From a virus, in IMG/VR virus record IMGVR_UViG_3300042549_001277, positions 1 through 23,724 of that record: a DNA stretch of 23,724 bases; one strand, written 5' to 3'. Below, in pieces: positions 5,437 through 14,761 of this stretch (position 1 is its first letter; each line of letters opens with the position of its first letter). A program made the position numbers and the translations under genes. The notes under the pieces were generated by a model. That model had not been told where the DNA came from, ran no database searches, and saw only the letters and a program-made list of their open reading frames with translations.

Positions 5437-8400
5437 TTGAGCATTATTAAGAATATTATCAAGACGGTATTTACTTCTGAGGGAGCTGCCGCTGTAGCAG
5501 CGGAAACAGCTGGAGTAACAAAAGCACAGACCCGTCTTGGACAAGGTACTGCTAGTGCTGGTCGTCAATTTGCTGCACAATCTCAAGGCTTAGGCGGTTT
5601 AGTAGCTGCCTATGCCGGTGCTGCTGCTACTATCTTCGCTCTTGAAGCTGCTTTTACTGCTCTATCACAAGCTGCTCAAGCTGAAACAATTGTAAAAGGT
5701 ACTTCTGCTCTAGCTCTAGAAATTGGACAGAGTGGTCCAAGAATAATTGCATCTCTTCAACAAATTTCACAAGGTCAGCTAACACTAGCTGAGACAGCAC
5801 AAAATGCTAACATAGCGCTTGCTGCTGGTTTTAATACTCAACAAATTGAAAGATTAACTGCTGTAGCACTAGGAGCTTCTAGAGCTCTTGGTCGTGATTT
5901 TACTGATTCTCTACAAAGAGTTATTAGAGGTTCTGCTAAGCTAGAGCCTGAACTTTTAGACGAACTTGGTATCTTTACTCGTATTGATCCCGCTGTTAGA
6001 GCTTATGCTCAAGCGTTAAACGTATCTGAAAACAATCTTACTCAGTTTGAAAGACGTCAGGCATTCGTTAATGCCGTTATAGCTGAAGGTGAGCGCAAAT
6101 TTAGCGCAATTGATACCTCTGCAGCTTCTGCACAAAAATCTCTAGAACAACTACGTGTTCAAGTATCTAATTTAGGTACTGGATTCTTACAATTTGTAGG
6201 TGGAGTGTTAGGACCGTTCGTAAACTTCTTTAAAAATGACGCTGGTAACACTTTACTGTTATTTGGTGGTATATTAGCTTTAGTATTTGGTAAAGGTATT
6301 AGTATAATAGGAGATTTTGCTAAGAGTGGTCTTACTAATATGAGTAATCTAGCTAATGGTTTAGCTGCTCAAGCTGAAAAGATGAAGGGCACTTTTGGAG
6401 AGATAACCGCAGCTTCTGATACCTTTAATAAAAGTGTAAAAGATCGTGGCGGCTTATTAGGTGGTAAAGGCGGAACAGGATCTTTTGCTCAAGGAGCTGG
6501 GTTAACTAAAGACCAGATTTCTGCTGCTGCTCTAGCTAGACAAAATTTTGTTGGTGGTGGCGCTACTATAGGGGCAATGAGAGATACAGATATAAAAGCT
6601 CTTAAAGTAGCAGTAAATGCCTTAACAACTGCAGGTAAAGAACAATCTTTAGCAGTAAAAGATGCAAACCTAATACTAGACAAATATTCTGCTGCTGCAA
6701 AGCAAGCTACCCTTGCTACTAGAGGGTTTAGCGCGGCTGCTGGGGTAACTAGAGTAGCAGTAACAGCCTTAAGCGTAGGTATGAATATTCTTAATGCATC
6801 TCTTGGGATAATCTTCACAGTCATTACTGTAGCACAGCTAGCCGGTACGCTATTTGATAGAGACTTCCTAAGCGATATTACTGGATATTTTAAAGGCCTC
6901 AGCGACGAAACAGCTAATTTAACAGCTGGTTTTCTAGGATTAGCAGATGCTGCTGGTGGAGCTAGTCTTACTGCTTCTCTAAAACTTGCAGGAGCTGGTG
7001 CAGACGATCTAGAAGGATTGAATGACAGACTGGTATCTTTAAATGCTGAATTTACTAACCTGGCTCAGATTCGGCAGAAAAGCCTTGGCCCCACCAACAC
7101 ACTAGATCGCTCCACAAACCCAATTCAGGACCAAATTAGCGATGATTTTGCAAAGCTTAGCACAGATATTTTTAATAAAAAAGGTACATCAGGTGTAAGT
7201 GACGCTAATTTTAAGATTATACAGGAAAATCTATTAAAAACTCTAGTAATAAATGAGCGTATAAAGGAAATAGAAGCACAGATCGCAGAAGAAAGAAGTA
7301 ACGCTGATCCTGATACTGATTTTGTAAATGCTAGAATACAAGAGAGAATAGAACTTGAAGCTATAGTAGATGCTACTACTAAGTACGCTGGAGGATTAGA
7401 TGGTGTAGTTGGAGCTTTATCAAAAGCTAGCGGCATAAGTGCTGGAGATATAGTACGTACCTTAACTGATCCTAAATCAGCCGGTTCTATTAATATACTT
7501 ACTGAAGATTTGGGTCTTTTTAATGACTTAACTGATGCCTCTGTACAAAAAATAAGCTTTTTAGGTGTTAAGCTAAATAATATTAATGGAAAAATTGATT
7601 TTAATAAATTATCAGAAGAAGAAAAACAATTTGTTATAAACACTATATTATTAAATAAAACTCTTTCAGACGGGGAAGCTGCTTTTGCAGCTGGTACTAC
7701 AAGCTCTGAAAAGCTTGCAGCACAAGTGTCTGGCGCAGCTGCAGCACTAAAAGAATTAAAGACTTCAGGACTAGGTAGTGCTGCTGAAATAGAAAACGTA
7801 AGTGCTAGAGTAGAAGAACTTAATAGAAACCTAAGAGAACTTCAAACAGCGGAGAAAGTGCTTGACGGCATACAAAAAGCTTTTAGTGGGGCACTAGGCA
7901 AGGTAGATACTGCAGCTTTTACAGGTTTGATAAGCATAACTGGAAAACTAGCAAAAAATACAGAACAGCTAAAAGGTAACCAGCAGGAATATCTAAGATC
8001 TGTTATTGACGCAGGAAAAGCACTAGAAGACCGTCAAGATACTATTGGGGTAGGACCAGTCAAATCTACTGATCTGGGTCAAGCCGCACTAAATGCTACT
8101 GAGCTTACGCTAATAGAAGCGGGTGTTACTGCACAAAAAGCTCAAGTAGGCTTATTACTAGAGAATTACGACACAACTTTACAAATACTTGAGGCAGAGA
8201 AGAAGAAAAAAGCTCAACTAGAGCAAGAAAATAAATTACTTAGTGCGCAAAACGCCTTAGCTATTAGCATAGCACAGGCTAGAAATGTTGACACAGTTTC
8301 TAAGAACAGTATTGCCTCTGCTGATAGAAGCTTAGAATTAAGCAATGCTCAGCTAAGTAACATTAGGACATCTAATGACTTAGAGTTACAGCGTTTAAAT

Positions 8401-10425
8401 AATGTTAATCAAATAGATGATATAGAAGCACAAATAGGACTTATAAAAGGTAGCTATAATGAGGCAGCAGCTAAAGCATCTTTACAGGCTGTAATAAATC
8501 AAGGCAAACTACTAAGAGGCGAGCGTGAGCTATTAGAACTTCAACGTACTCCGGAAGCAACTAGTGGTGATGTAATCGCTAAGCGCCGTGAGCTTATAGA
8601 GTTAGAGCGCAAAGTTCTAACTGATAATTATAATAATCAAAAAGCTGCTATTAATGCTCAGGGAAGTAATGCCGAAGCCGCTTTACAGGCACAAAAAGAT
8701 AGCGTAGCAAGACAAACAGCGGCTATAGATAAAGAGATAACATTTAAAATCGGTGCATTTACCTTACAACAAAGGTTATTTGATACAGAGTCTGCTAACA
8801 TAAGAAATAAGATACAAGCAGATATAGCTAGACTTGCTAGAGAAGAAGAAATTATAAAACAAACACGCGATCTAGAGATACAAAAAATAGAGGCTGCTAA
8901 GGCTATAGCTAATCAAGATAATGGTGCTCTTGTAGCACAATTAAAAGGCTATAAAACATTTGCTGATTCTACGAATGCTTTTAATAATGGCATATCTCTT
9001 TTTGCTACTGTTATAGCAGAGCTATTAGGCGTAGCTGGAAATGCTACGGCTAAAACTGCTATAGAAAAGACTGCTAAAGATCTTCCTGCACAAATAATTA
9101 CGGATATAAATACCACTATATTAACAGCAGCACAAAATAAAGTTTCACAAGATGCTATATTTAATAAACAGATAGATCAGCTACAAACTATAGCAGAGCT
9201 AGATTTAGCAAATAAGCAAGCAGAAATACTTGGATTACAAGCTAACCTAGTAGACACTGAGAAACTAAGAGCTGCTCAAAAAGAGGGTGCTAATACTGCT
9301 CAAATCGCTGCTATAGAACAACTTCAAAACGCTAAAAAACTATTAGACCTAGAAATTAAACGTGCTGAAGCGCAAGCAGGATCAGAAGGTGGTGGAAGAC
9401 TGTACGAGCTGCTTGAGCTACAAGCCAACTTTGAAAACAGCTTATTTCAACTTTCAGGAAAAACTTCTGATCTTAACTATGAGTTAGATATTATGAAGAA
9501 TACTATGAATGCTGTTAAAGATGTTATTAAATCTAGTGTTACTCAAGCTCTAGTTGACTTAAATGCTTCTTTCTTCGATACCACTGATGATATTAGAACT
9601 TTTGGCGAGAAGATTCAAGATGCCTTCTATAATATATTTAAGTCAATACAAGAAACATTCTTTCAAAAGGCTATAGCCGAGCCAATAGCTAACTTTGTAA
9701 CAGACGCCGTATCTGGATTATTTGGTGGCGGCAAGGAGACTAAAGGCGCTGATAATGCTAAAGTTATAGATGGGGCCCTACTAACTACTACTGCACAAAG
9801 TGCAGGAGAAAATCCAATTCTAGCAGTAGCAAAAGAAGGTAATGGATTCTTTGCTAGAACTTTAGATAGTATAAAGAATACCTTTAGTGGTATATTTGGA
9901 CAAGGTGGCTTTGTATCCAATCTAATAGGTGGGGTATTTGGACAAGAGGGTATATTCGCTGGAGCCTTAAAAGGATTAGGCGGAATTGGAACGTCTATAT
10001 TCTCTAGTTTAGGTAACATAATTGTTAACATACTTAGTTCTATTGGTAGCGGCGGTGGTGGAATTATAGGCAGTATAGCCAGCGGAATTGGCAGCCTATT
10101 TGCTAGTGGCGGAACAGTACATCACATGGCTCAAGGCGGCGGCGTAAATTCTTTACGAGATCGTGTACCAGCTATGCTAGAGCCAGGCGAGTTTGTACTA
10201 CGTAAACAAGCAGCTAGTGCTATAGGTACCCCAGCACTACAAGCTATGAACGCTGGTGGAGCTGTTGGAGGAAATGTGGTAGTTAATATTAAAAACGAAG
10301 GAACTCCGCAGGATGCTACTGCATCAAAGCCTAGATTTGATGGAGAAAAGTTTGTTATTGACATCATTACTAGAGATCTTAGCAACAATGGACCGATTCG
10401 TAGATCAATGAGAGCAGGAAGTTAA
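5437..10425 (+). CDS. Tape measure protein
   Basis: This 1,662-residue protein sets tail length and is the longest gene after the chaperones, as expected. Seen in the sequence: an alanine-rich helical N-terminus; two hydrophobic segments at about residues 271-294 (LLLFGGILALVFGKGISIIG) and 441-472 (LGIIFTVITVAQLAGTLF); long charged helical and coiled-coil stretches rich in Glu, Lys, Gln and Ala at about 850-1330; a glycine-rich region; and the characteristic C-terminal motif DRVPAMLEPGEFVLRKQA near residue 1575. The start is TTG, immediately after the chaperone stop TAA (5434-5436), so translation is probably coupled; no good ATG lies nearby. At about 0.15 nm per residue the tail would be roughly 250 nm if the full length is used. 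No lysozyme or peptidase motif was seen. Confidence 0.92.
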   Translation: MSIIKNIIKTVFTSEGAAAVAAETAGVTKAQTRLGQGTASAGRQFAAQSQGLGGLVAAYAGAAATIFALEAAFTALSQAAQAETIVKGTSALALEIGQSGPRIIASLQQISQGQLTLAETAQNANIALAAGFNTQQIERLTAVALGASRALGRDFTDSLQRVIRGSAKLEPELLDELGIFTRIDPAVRAYAQALNVSENNLTQFERRQAFVNAVIAEGERKFSAIDTSAASAQKSLEQLRVQVSNLGTGFLQFVGGVLGPFVNFFKNDAGNTLLLFGGILALVFGKGISIIGDFAKSGLTNMSNLANGLAAQAEKMKGTFGEITAASDTFNKSVKDRGGLLGGKGGTGSFAQGAGLTKDQISAAALARQNFVGGGATIGAMRDTDIKALKVAVNALTTAGKEQSLAVKDANLILDKYSAAAKQATLATRGFSAAAGVTRVAVTALSVGMNILNASLGIIFTVITVAQLAGTLFDRDFLSDITGYFKGLSDETANLTAGFLGLADAAGGASLTASLKLAGAGADDLEGLNDRLVSLNAEFTNLAQIRQKSLGPTNTLDRSTNPIQDQISDDFAKLSTDIFNKKGTSGVSDANFKIIQENLLKTLVINERIKEIEAQIAEERSNADPDTDFVNARIQERIELEAIVDATTKYAGGLDGVVGALSKASGISAGDIVRTLTDPKSAGSINILTEDLGLFNDLTDASVQKISFLGVKLNNINGKIDFNKLSEEEKQFVINTILLNKTLSDGEAAFAAGTTSSEKLAAQVSGAAAALKELKTSGLGSAAEIENVSARVEELNRNLRELQTAEKVLDGIQKAFSGALGKVDTAAFTGLISITGKLAKNTEQLKGNQQEYLRSVIDAGKALEDRQDTIGVGPVKSTDLGQAALNATELTLIEAGVTAQKAQVGLLLENYDTTLQILEAEKKKKAQLEQENKLLSAQNALAISIAQARNVDTVSKNSIASADRSLELSNAQLSNIRTSNDLELQRLNNVNQIDDIEAQIGLIKGSYNEAAAKASLQAVINQGKLLRGERELLELQRTPEATSGDVIAKRRELIELERKVLTDNYNNQKAAINAQGSNAEAALQAQKDSVARQTAAIDKEITFKIGAFTLQQRLFDTESANIRNKIQADIARLAREEEIIKQTRDLEIQKIEAAKAIANQDNGALVAQLKGYKTFADSTNAFNNGISLFATVIAELLGVAGNATAKTAIEKTAKDLPAQIITDINTTILTAAQNKVSQDAIFNKQIDQLQTIAELDLANKQAEILGLQANLVDTEKLRAAQKEGANTAQIAAIEQLQNAKKLLDLEIKRAEAQAGSEGGGRLYELLELQANFENSLFQLSGKTSDLNYELDIMKNTMNAVKDVIKSSVTQALVDLNASFFDTTDDIRTFGEKIQDAFYNIFKSIQETFFQKAIAEPIANFVTDAVSGLFGGGKETKGADNAKVIDGALLTTTAQSAGENPILAVAKEGNGFFARTLDSIKNTFSGIFGQGGFVSNLIGGVFGQEGIFAGALKGLGGIGTSIFSSLGNIIVNILSSIGSGGGGIIGSIASGIGSLFASGGTVHHMAQGGGVNSLRDRVPAMLEPGEFVLRKQAASAIGTPALQAMNAGGAVGGNVVVNIKNEGTPQDATASKPRFDGEKFVIDIITRDLSNNGPIRRSMRAGS

Positions 10426-10426
10426 A

Positions 10427-12025
10427 ATGACAGCATCATACCCAAGCCAAGCAACAGCACCCGTAACAGCTTTTTCAACCGTAACTGAAGTTATATATAG
10501 CAGTACTGGTGCAGTTGTAGACTTTAATCTTCCTACTTCTGTCGATAATAGAGGTGAAGTAGTAGCTATTGTAGATGGTATAGTTCAGTCTACCACTAGT
10601 TATGATATATCTAATAGTGGAGTTACCGTATCTTTTCTTACAGCTCCTCAAGCTTCTCAGCTAACGCTGAGAACTGTAGCTATACCTGCTCGCTATAGAA
10701 CTACAAGAACGTTTTCTACTGCTCGCAGTGTAGAGTACTCTAATAGCTACGTTAACATAGTTAATGGTAATGCCTATTCTATTAACTCTCATACACAAAG
10801 CTTTGCACTTCCTGAAGGAGTTTCAGTATCTTCAGCTTCTGATTTTATGGTATTTCTATCAGGAGTATATCAAAGTGCAGATAACTTTACTTATCCATCA
10901 GCGCTTTTAGGCTCTCAGGGAATAGATATAGCTGATAATGCTGCTGCTAAGTTACTACTTAACTATACTGGTAACTTTACTGATTCTAGCCCTTCTGCTA
11001 CTACAATAACTAACGTAGGCTCTGTTACCACTTCCAATGCTATAGGTATCTATGAAGCAGTATTTAGTGGTAGTAACTATTTAACAGCTCCTTCTAGTGA
11101 TAGCTTTAACATACATAGTCAGCAGTTTACTATAGATACTCACTTCAGACCTGCTACTGGCACTACCATGGCTTCTAATCAAACTCTATTTTCTAGATAT
11201 CAAGATAGCAATGACTACTATATTCTACGCCTAGTAGGAGCTAACTCTAATGTAGGATTCATAGTTAACTCTGGAGGTTCTATTACAGAGTTATATGGAG
11301 GAAACGCTAATGGAGGATCTAACTATCACGTAGCCGTTAGTTATGATATTAATTCTGCTGTTATCGGACTGTATGTAAATAATGTTAGAGTAAAAGTAGG
11401 CAGCTTTTCTACTAGTGCTACCACTGCCGGTCCTATAGAAATAGGTAGAGCTAATACTATCAGCCAATATTTTAAGGGTAATGTAGACTTTACACGCTTT
11501 GCTACTAGTAACAGATATAATTCTGCAACAATACAACCTATAACAGTGGGTACTGTGCCACAAACAGTTACTAGTGCTGCCCCTTTAGGATCAATAGATC
11601 CTACAGATACGCTAAGTATCAGAGTTTTTGACTCTGCAGTAACTACTACTGATAGATTTACCTCTATGGCTGACAGAAAACCAGACAGAGGTATCAGCTC
11701 TAGCAGAAAGTATGATGTAAATACATTTACTTCTCAGGCTGGGTATGAAAAAAGACGGCTAAAATCAAGAAGATCTAAAAGAGATTATAGTTTGCAGTAT
11801 ACTAATGTAAGTGGAGTAGAAAAAACAGCTATAGAAAACTTCTATGCTGCCAGAAGCGGAGAGTTCGAAGCTTTTACATTTGACTTGTCACATATCAACG
11901 AAGCTGGTACAATAACTGTAAGATTTGATAAAGAGCTACAAATAACACAGGTTTTATCTGTAGGAACTGCTTTAACAGATAACTTTTATGACGTAAAATT
12001 TAGCTTAAAAGAGGTTTTTGATTAA
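10427..12025 (+). CDS. Distal tail protein (gpM / DUF2460-like C-terminus) with N-terminal fibre-like repeats and LamG insertion
   Basis: The C-terminal 130 residues of this 532-residue protein (from about 400) look like a distal tail protein of the lambda gpM or DUF2460 kind: AGYEKRRLKSRR, VEKTAIENFYAARSGEFEAFTFD, TVRFDKEL and a final YDVKFSLKEVF. Such proteins form the ring joining tube to tip. They are usually 110-220 residues. The extra 400 residues comprise two fibre-like repeats with VVAIVDGIVQSTTSYDIS (around 45-62) and FMVFLSGVYQSADNFTYPS (around 140-158), and a LamG jelly-roll at about 173-370 (KLLLNYTGNFTDSSPSATTI, FSGSNYLTAPSS, QQFTIDTHFR, YHVAVSYD, LYVNNV, GNVDFTRFA). The LamG probably projects outward as a glycan-binding or adhesion module. 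AGGAAG precedes the ATG by five bases. Confidence 0.75.
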   Translation: MTASYPSQATAPVTAFSTVTEVIYSSTGAVVDFNLPTSVDNRGEVVAIVDGIVQSTTSYDISNSGVTVSFLTAPQASQLTLRTVAIPARYRTTRTFSTARSVEYSNSYVNIVNGNAYSINSHTQSFALPEGVSVSSASDFMVFLSGVYQSADNFTYPSALLGSQGIDIADNAAAKLLLNYTGNFTDSSPSATTITNVGSVTTSNAIGIYEAVFSGSNYLTAPSSDSFNIHSQQFTIDTHFRPATGTTMASNQTLFSRYQDSNDYYILRLVGANSNVGFIVNSGGSITELYGGNANGGSNYHVAVSYDINSAVIGLYVNNVRVKVGSFSTSATTAGPIEIGRANTISQYFKGNVDFTRFATSNRYNSATIQPITVGTVPQTVTSAAPLGSIDPTDTLSIRVFDSAVTTTDRFTSMADRKPDRGISSSRKYDVNTFTSQAGYEKRRLKSRRSKRDYSLQYTNVSGVEKTAIENFYAARSGEFEAFTFDLSHINEAGTITVRFDKELQITQVLSVGTALTDNFYDVKFSLKEVFD

Positions 12026-13596
12026 TGACTGCTCGCAACTACGATGTTATACTAACTGTTTCTAATGCAGCTAGTTTTGCAACCTCTAACTTTATTGTTG
12101 GTAATACTACTGCTACCGTAGCTGTTATTGCTAATGTAAATACTACCGCTAATACTCTTAAAGTAAAACTAAGTAACATTCTACAACAATTTAGTTCTTC
12201 AGAAGTTATACACTCCAATTCTATAGTTATATCTGGAACTAGCCTAGGTATGCTTACTCAGGCTAACACCTTTGTATCTAACGTAATGTCTGGAAATGTT
12301 ACTACAGCTATAGCTACTATAGTTAGCACAGCTCCTAGTAACTTTATAGCTGAGAAAAACGCATTTACACAAAATCCTATAGTTAGACTTTATTCTATAT
12401 ACTATCCTGGTGAGTGGTACCCTCCTAATGAGAACGGCAATCCTACTGGACAAGGTGAAGGCAGAGCTTGGCCTGTAGACTTTCCTGTTCGCTTTGCTGA
12501 AGTAGTTAGTGACTATGTATCTGATTTATCTTATAATGTAATATATGATAATGTAAGTTATATACCTTTTCCTGTAAATCTATCAGGATTTGATATTAAC
12601 TCTGATGGTAAAATTAATGAGCTGAGTCTTACCGTTTTTAACGTAGATAATCTTATATCTGCTTTAGTAGAAGATCCTTTCTTAGTTGGTAATAATACTT
12701 CAAACTCTGTTATAGCTATAGTAAATAATGAGCAAGTTCACGGTATTGACCCCCGAACGGTTAATGCTAATCCTGCTGATGTAGGAGTTCCAAGTAGCGA
12801 AGCATATAAGTCTTTAACTAGAGCCCGTGCTAACGGTCTTGCTTATAGTGGTGATGTAGTAGGTATTTATGGCACAGCTAATGCTAGCTTTACAAAAACT
12901 CAAACTGCTGTAGTTAATGGCACATGGCAGGCACAAAAACAAGATACTAGAGACTTACTTGGGGCTGTAGTAGAGATTAAAACTACTTTTGCTAACTTCT
13001 TAGATTATTGGCCTGAATATAGTACTGCGCGTTTTATTACTTCTAACGTGATTGAAGTATATAACGCTGTGCCATATAGAGTAGGTGATAATGTAATAAC
13101 AAGTGGTAATACTATACAAGCTACTATTCAGGCAATAGAAGAAAATAGACTACTATTTTTAACTAATCCACTAGGCGACGCTACCACAGCAGGTAGTCCT
13201 ATATACATAGTTAATAAAAAAGCTGATACTGAAAGCTATGTACAAGATAAATTTAAAATAAATCAGTTAGAAAGTTTAAATGATCATATAGCTAGTTTTG
13301 GCTTAGTTTCTTGGCTACAGTACTTTAAAATAGTTACTCCTAAGAGGAAATACTATAAAAATACTTGTCAATGGAAGTATAAAGGAGAAGAGTGTCAATA
13401 TCCTGGACCAGGAGGTATAGCCATCCCTGGCACTAGTCTAACATCAAATAATAATCCAATTGCTGCAAATAATCAGATTGCCGCTGATTCTGCTGGAGAT
13501 GTATGTGCTAAGTCTTTAGCTGCCTGTACTCTTAGAAATAACCAAGTACATTTTGGAGGTTTCCCTGCATCAGGAAGAACAGTCCCAAAACAATAA
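12025..13596 (+). CDS. Minor tail protein L homologue, tail tip, with [4Fe-4S] cysteine set
   Basis: The C-terminal domain carries four cysteines, C448, C457, C494 and C501. The spacings, 9 and 7, are the same as the cluster ligands of lambda gpL (C173/C182 and C205/C212). Surrounding residues also fit the family (CQWKYKGEECQYPG, GDVCAKSLAACTLRN, FGGFPASG). gpL links the distal tail ring to the central tip. At 523 residues it is over twice lambda gpL (232). The excess is Val-, Asn- and Thr-rich beta-repeat sequence near residues 15-110 (FIVGNTTATVAVIANVNTTANTLKV) and about 340-400 (YRVGDNVITSGNTIQATIQAI). The ATG overlaps the previous stop (TAATG), with GAGG ten bases upstream. The radical SAM gene overlaps its 3' end by 44 bases. 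Confidence 0.85.
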   Translation: MTARNYDVILTVSNAASFATSNFIVGNTTATVAVIANVNTTANTLKVKLSNILQQFSSSEVIHSNSIVISGTSLGMLTQANTFVSNVMSGNVTTAIATIVSTAPSNFIAEKNAFTQNPIVRLYSIYYPGEWYPPNENGNPTGQGEGRAWPVDFPVRFAEVVSDYVSDLSYNVIYDNVSYIPFPVNLSGFDINSDGKINELSLTVFNVDNLISALVEDPFLVGNNTSNSVIAIVNNEQVHGIDPRTVNANPADVGVPSSEAYKSLTRARANGLAYSGDVVGIYGTANASFTKTQTAVVNGTWQAQKQDTRDLLGAVVEIKTTFANFLDYWPEYSTARFITSNVIEVYNAVPYRVGDNVITSGNTIQATIQAIEENRLLFLTNPLGDATTAGSPIYIVNKKADTESYVQDKFKINQLESLNDHIASFGLVSWLQYFKIVTPKRKYYKNTCQWKYKGEECQYPGPGGIAIPGTSLTSNNNPIAANNQIAADSAGDVCAKSLAACTLRNNQVHFGGFPASGRTVPKQ

Positions 13597-14761
13597 AGTT
13601 AAAGGTTGCATATTACCTTGGATTCATATGTTTGGAAGTATAGAAGGTGACTATAAGCTTTGTTGTTTCTCAGAATACATGAGTGGTACTAAAGTATTAG
13701 GTACGTCAGATCAAGCTTTACTTGATGTGTGGAATAATGATAATTATAAGTCAGTAAGAAATAGTTTTTTACAAGGTGAGATACCTACAGAATGTAAACA
13801 AGCTTGCTATGATAAAGAAAAAGCCGGAGCTACTAGTAGCAGGCAGAGTAACAACACCAAGTATTCTAAATATGCCTTCGTACAAGATTATACAGTTACA
13901 GATGGTAGTATAAAAAATAAACCTATATACTTAGACATACGTTTTGGTAATCTATGCAACTTTAAATGCAGAATGTGTGGACCTGCTTCTTCTACTAGTT
14001 GGTATAAAGAGTATCCCTATAAAAAATATAAAGCTATAGATAATTATACTAATAACGTTATTTTTTGGGATAGTTTACCTGATATAGCTTCTAGTATACA
14101 AGATGTATATTTTGGCGGTGGAGAGCCGATAGTTCAAGATGGGCACTATAAGCTGTTAGAATTCTTAATAGATCGTAACCTTGCAAGTAATATAAATCTA
14201 AGCTATAACACTAATTTAAGTTACTCAAAATATAAAAAATATGATCTAGAGGCTATCTGGTCTAATTTTAAAAACGTAGAGCTATCGCCTAGTGTAGATG
14301 GTTACGGAAAAAAAGCAGAGTATGTACGAAGTGGCTTAGTTTGGTCAAAGTTTGAAGATAATTATAATAAGTTTTCAAAGCATATTAGTACTATAGGAGC
14401 TGTAATTAATATATATAGCATAACATCTATGCCTAATTTAATACTATGGTGCAAAAAACGTAATGTATATTTAAATGGAACTATACAGATAAATCCAGAA
14501 TCTCAGTCTATAACATGTCTACCATTAGATGTTAAAGCTAAACTTACAGAATTATATACTAGTTTCCTAACTAAATATATAAGCATACTTGACCCTTCCG
14601 AGATTCATAATATTAATAGCTGGATATTATATATGAACTCTAGTGATGATTCGCATCTTCTTAAAGAGTTTAAACAGTTTAATGATAAGTTAGACTTATC
14701 TAGAAATGAGTCTTTTATTGCTACCTTTCCGGAGTACACATCTTGGTACAACAATATTTAG
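13553..14761 (+). CDS. Radical SAM enzyme with N-terminal twitch-like cysteine region, inside the tail-tip operon
   Basis: CNFKCRMC (C135, C139, C142) is the CX3CX2C ligand set of the radical SAM [4Fe-4S] cluster, and YFGGGEP (186-192) is the GGEP S-adenosylmethionine-binding motif. The N-terminal 100 residues hold a second cysteine set: GCILPWIH (C19), LCCF (C37, C38), and ECKQACYDKEKAG followed by SSRQSN (C81, C85). This fits the N-terminal twitch radical SAM family, in which an auxiliary cluster precedes the barrel. Members are thought to modify peptides or small molecules; the substrate here is unknown. It lies exactly where lambda has the L-K junction and overlaps both neighbours, so it is co-expressed with the tip proteins. 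No ATG precedes C19. Candidate starts are TTG 13553 without a Shine-Dalgarno, or in-frame CTG 13565 five bases after GGAGG (13555-13559). Enzyme class is well supported; role is not. Confidence 0.85.
   Translation: MEVSLHQEEQSQNNKVKGCILPWIHMFGSIEGDYKLCCFSEYMSGTKVLGTSDQALLDVWNNDNYKSVRNSFLQGEIPTECKQACYDKEKAGATSSRQSNNTKYSKYAFVQDYTVTDGSIKNKPIYLDIRFGNLCNFKCRMCGPASSTSWYKEYPYKKYKAIDNYTNNVIFWDSLPDIASSIQDVYFGGGEPIVQDGHYKLLEFLIDRNLASNINLSYNTNLSYSKYKKYDLEAIWSNFKNVELSPSVDGYGKKAEYVRSGLVWSKFEDNYNKFSKHISTIGAVINIYSITSMPNLILWCKKRNVYLNGTIQINPESQSITCLPLDVKAKLTELYTSFLTKYISILDPSEIHNINSWILYMNSSDDSHLLKEFKQFNDKLDLSRNESFIATFPEYTSWYNNI

Noticed and set aside
6489-10388. Several antisense open frames opposite the tape measure (for example 6489-6824, 7125-7643, 9663-10031)
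   Set aside because: They mirror the alanine-, leucine- and glycine-rich codons of the sense gene, have no ribosome binding sites and encode low-complexity hydrophobic products.
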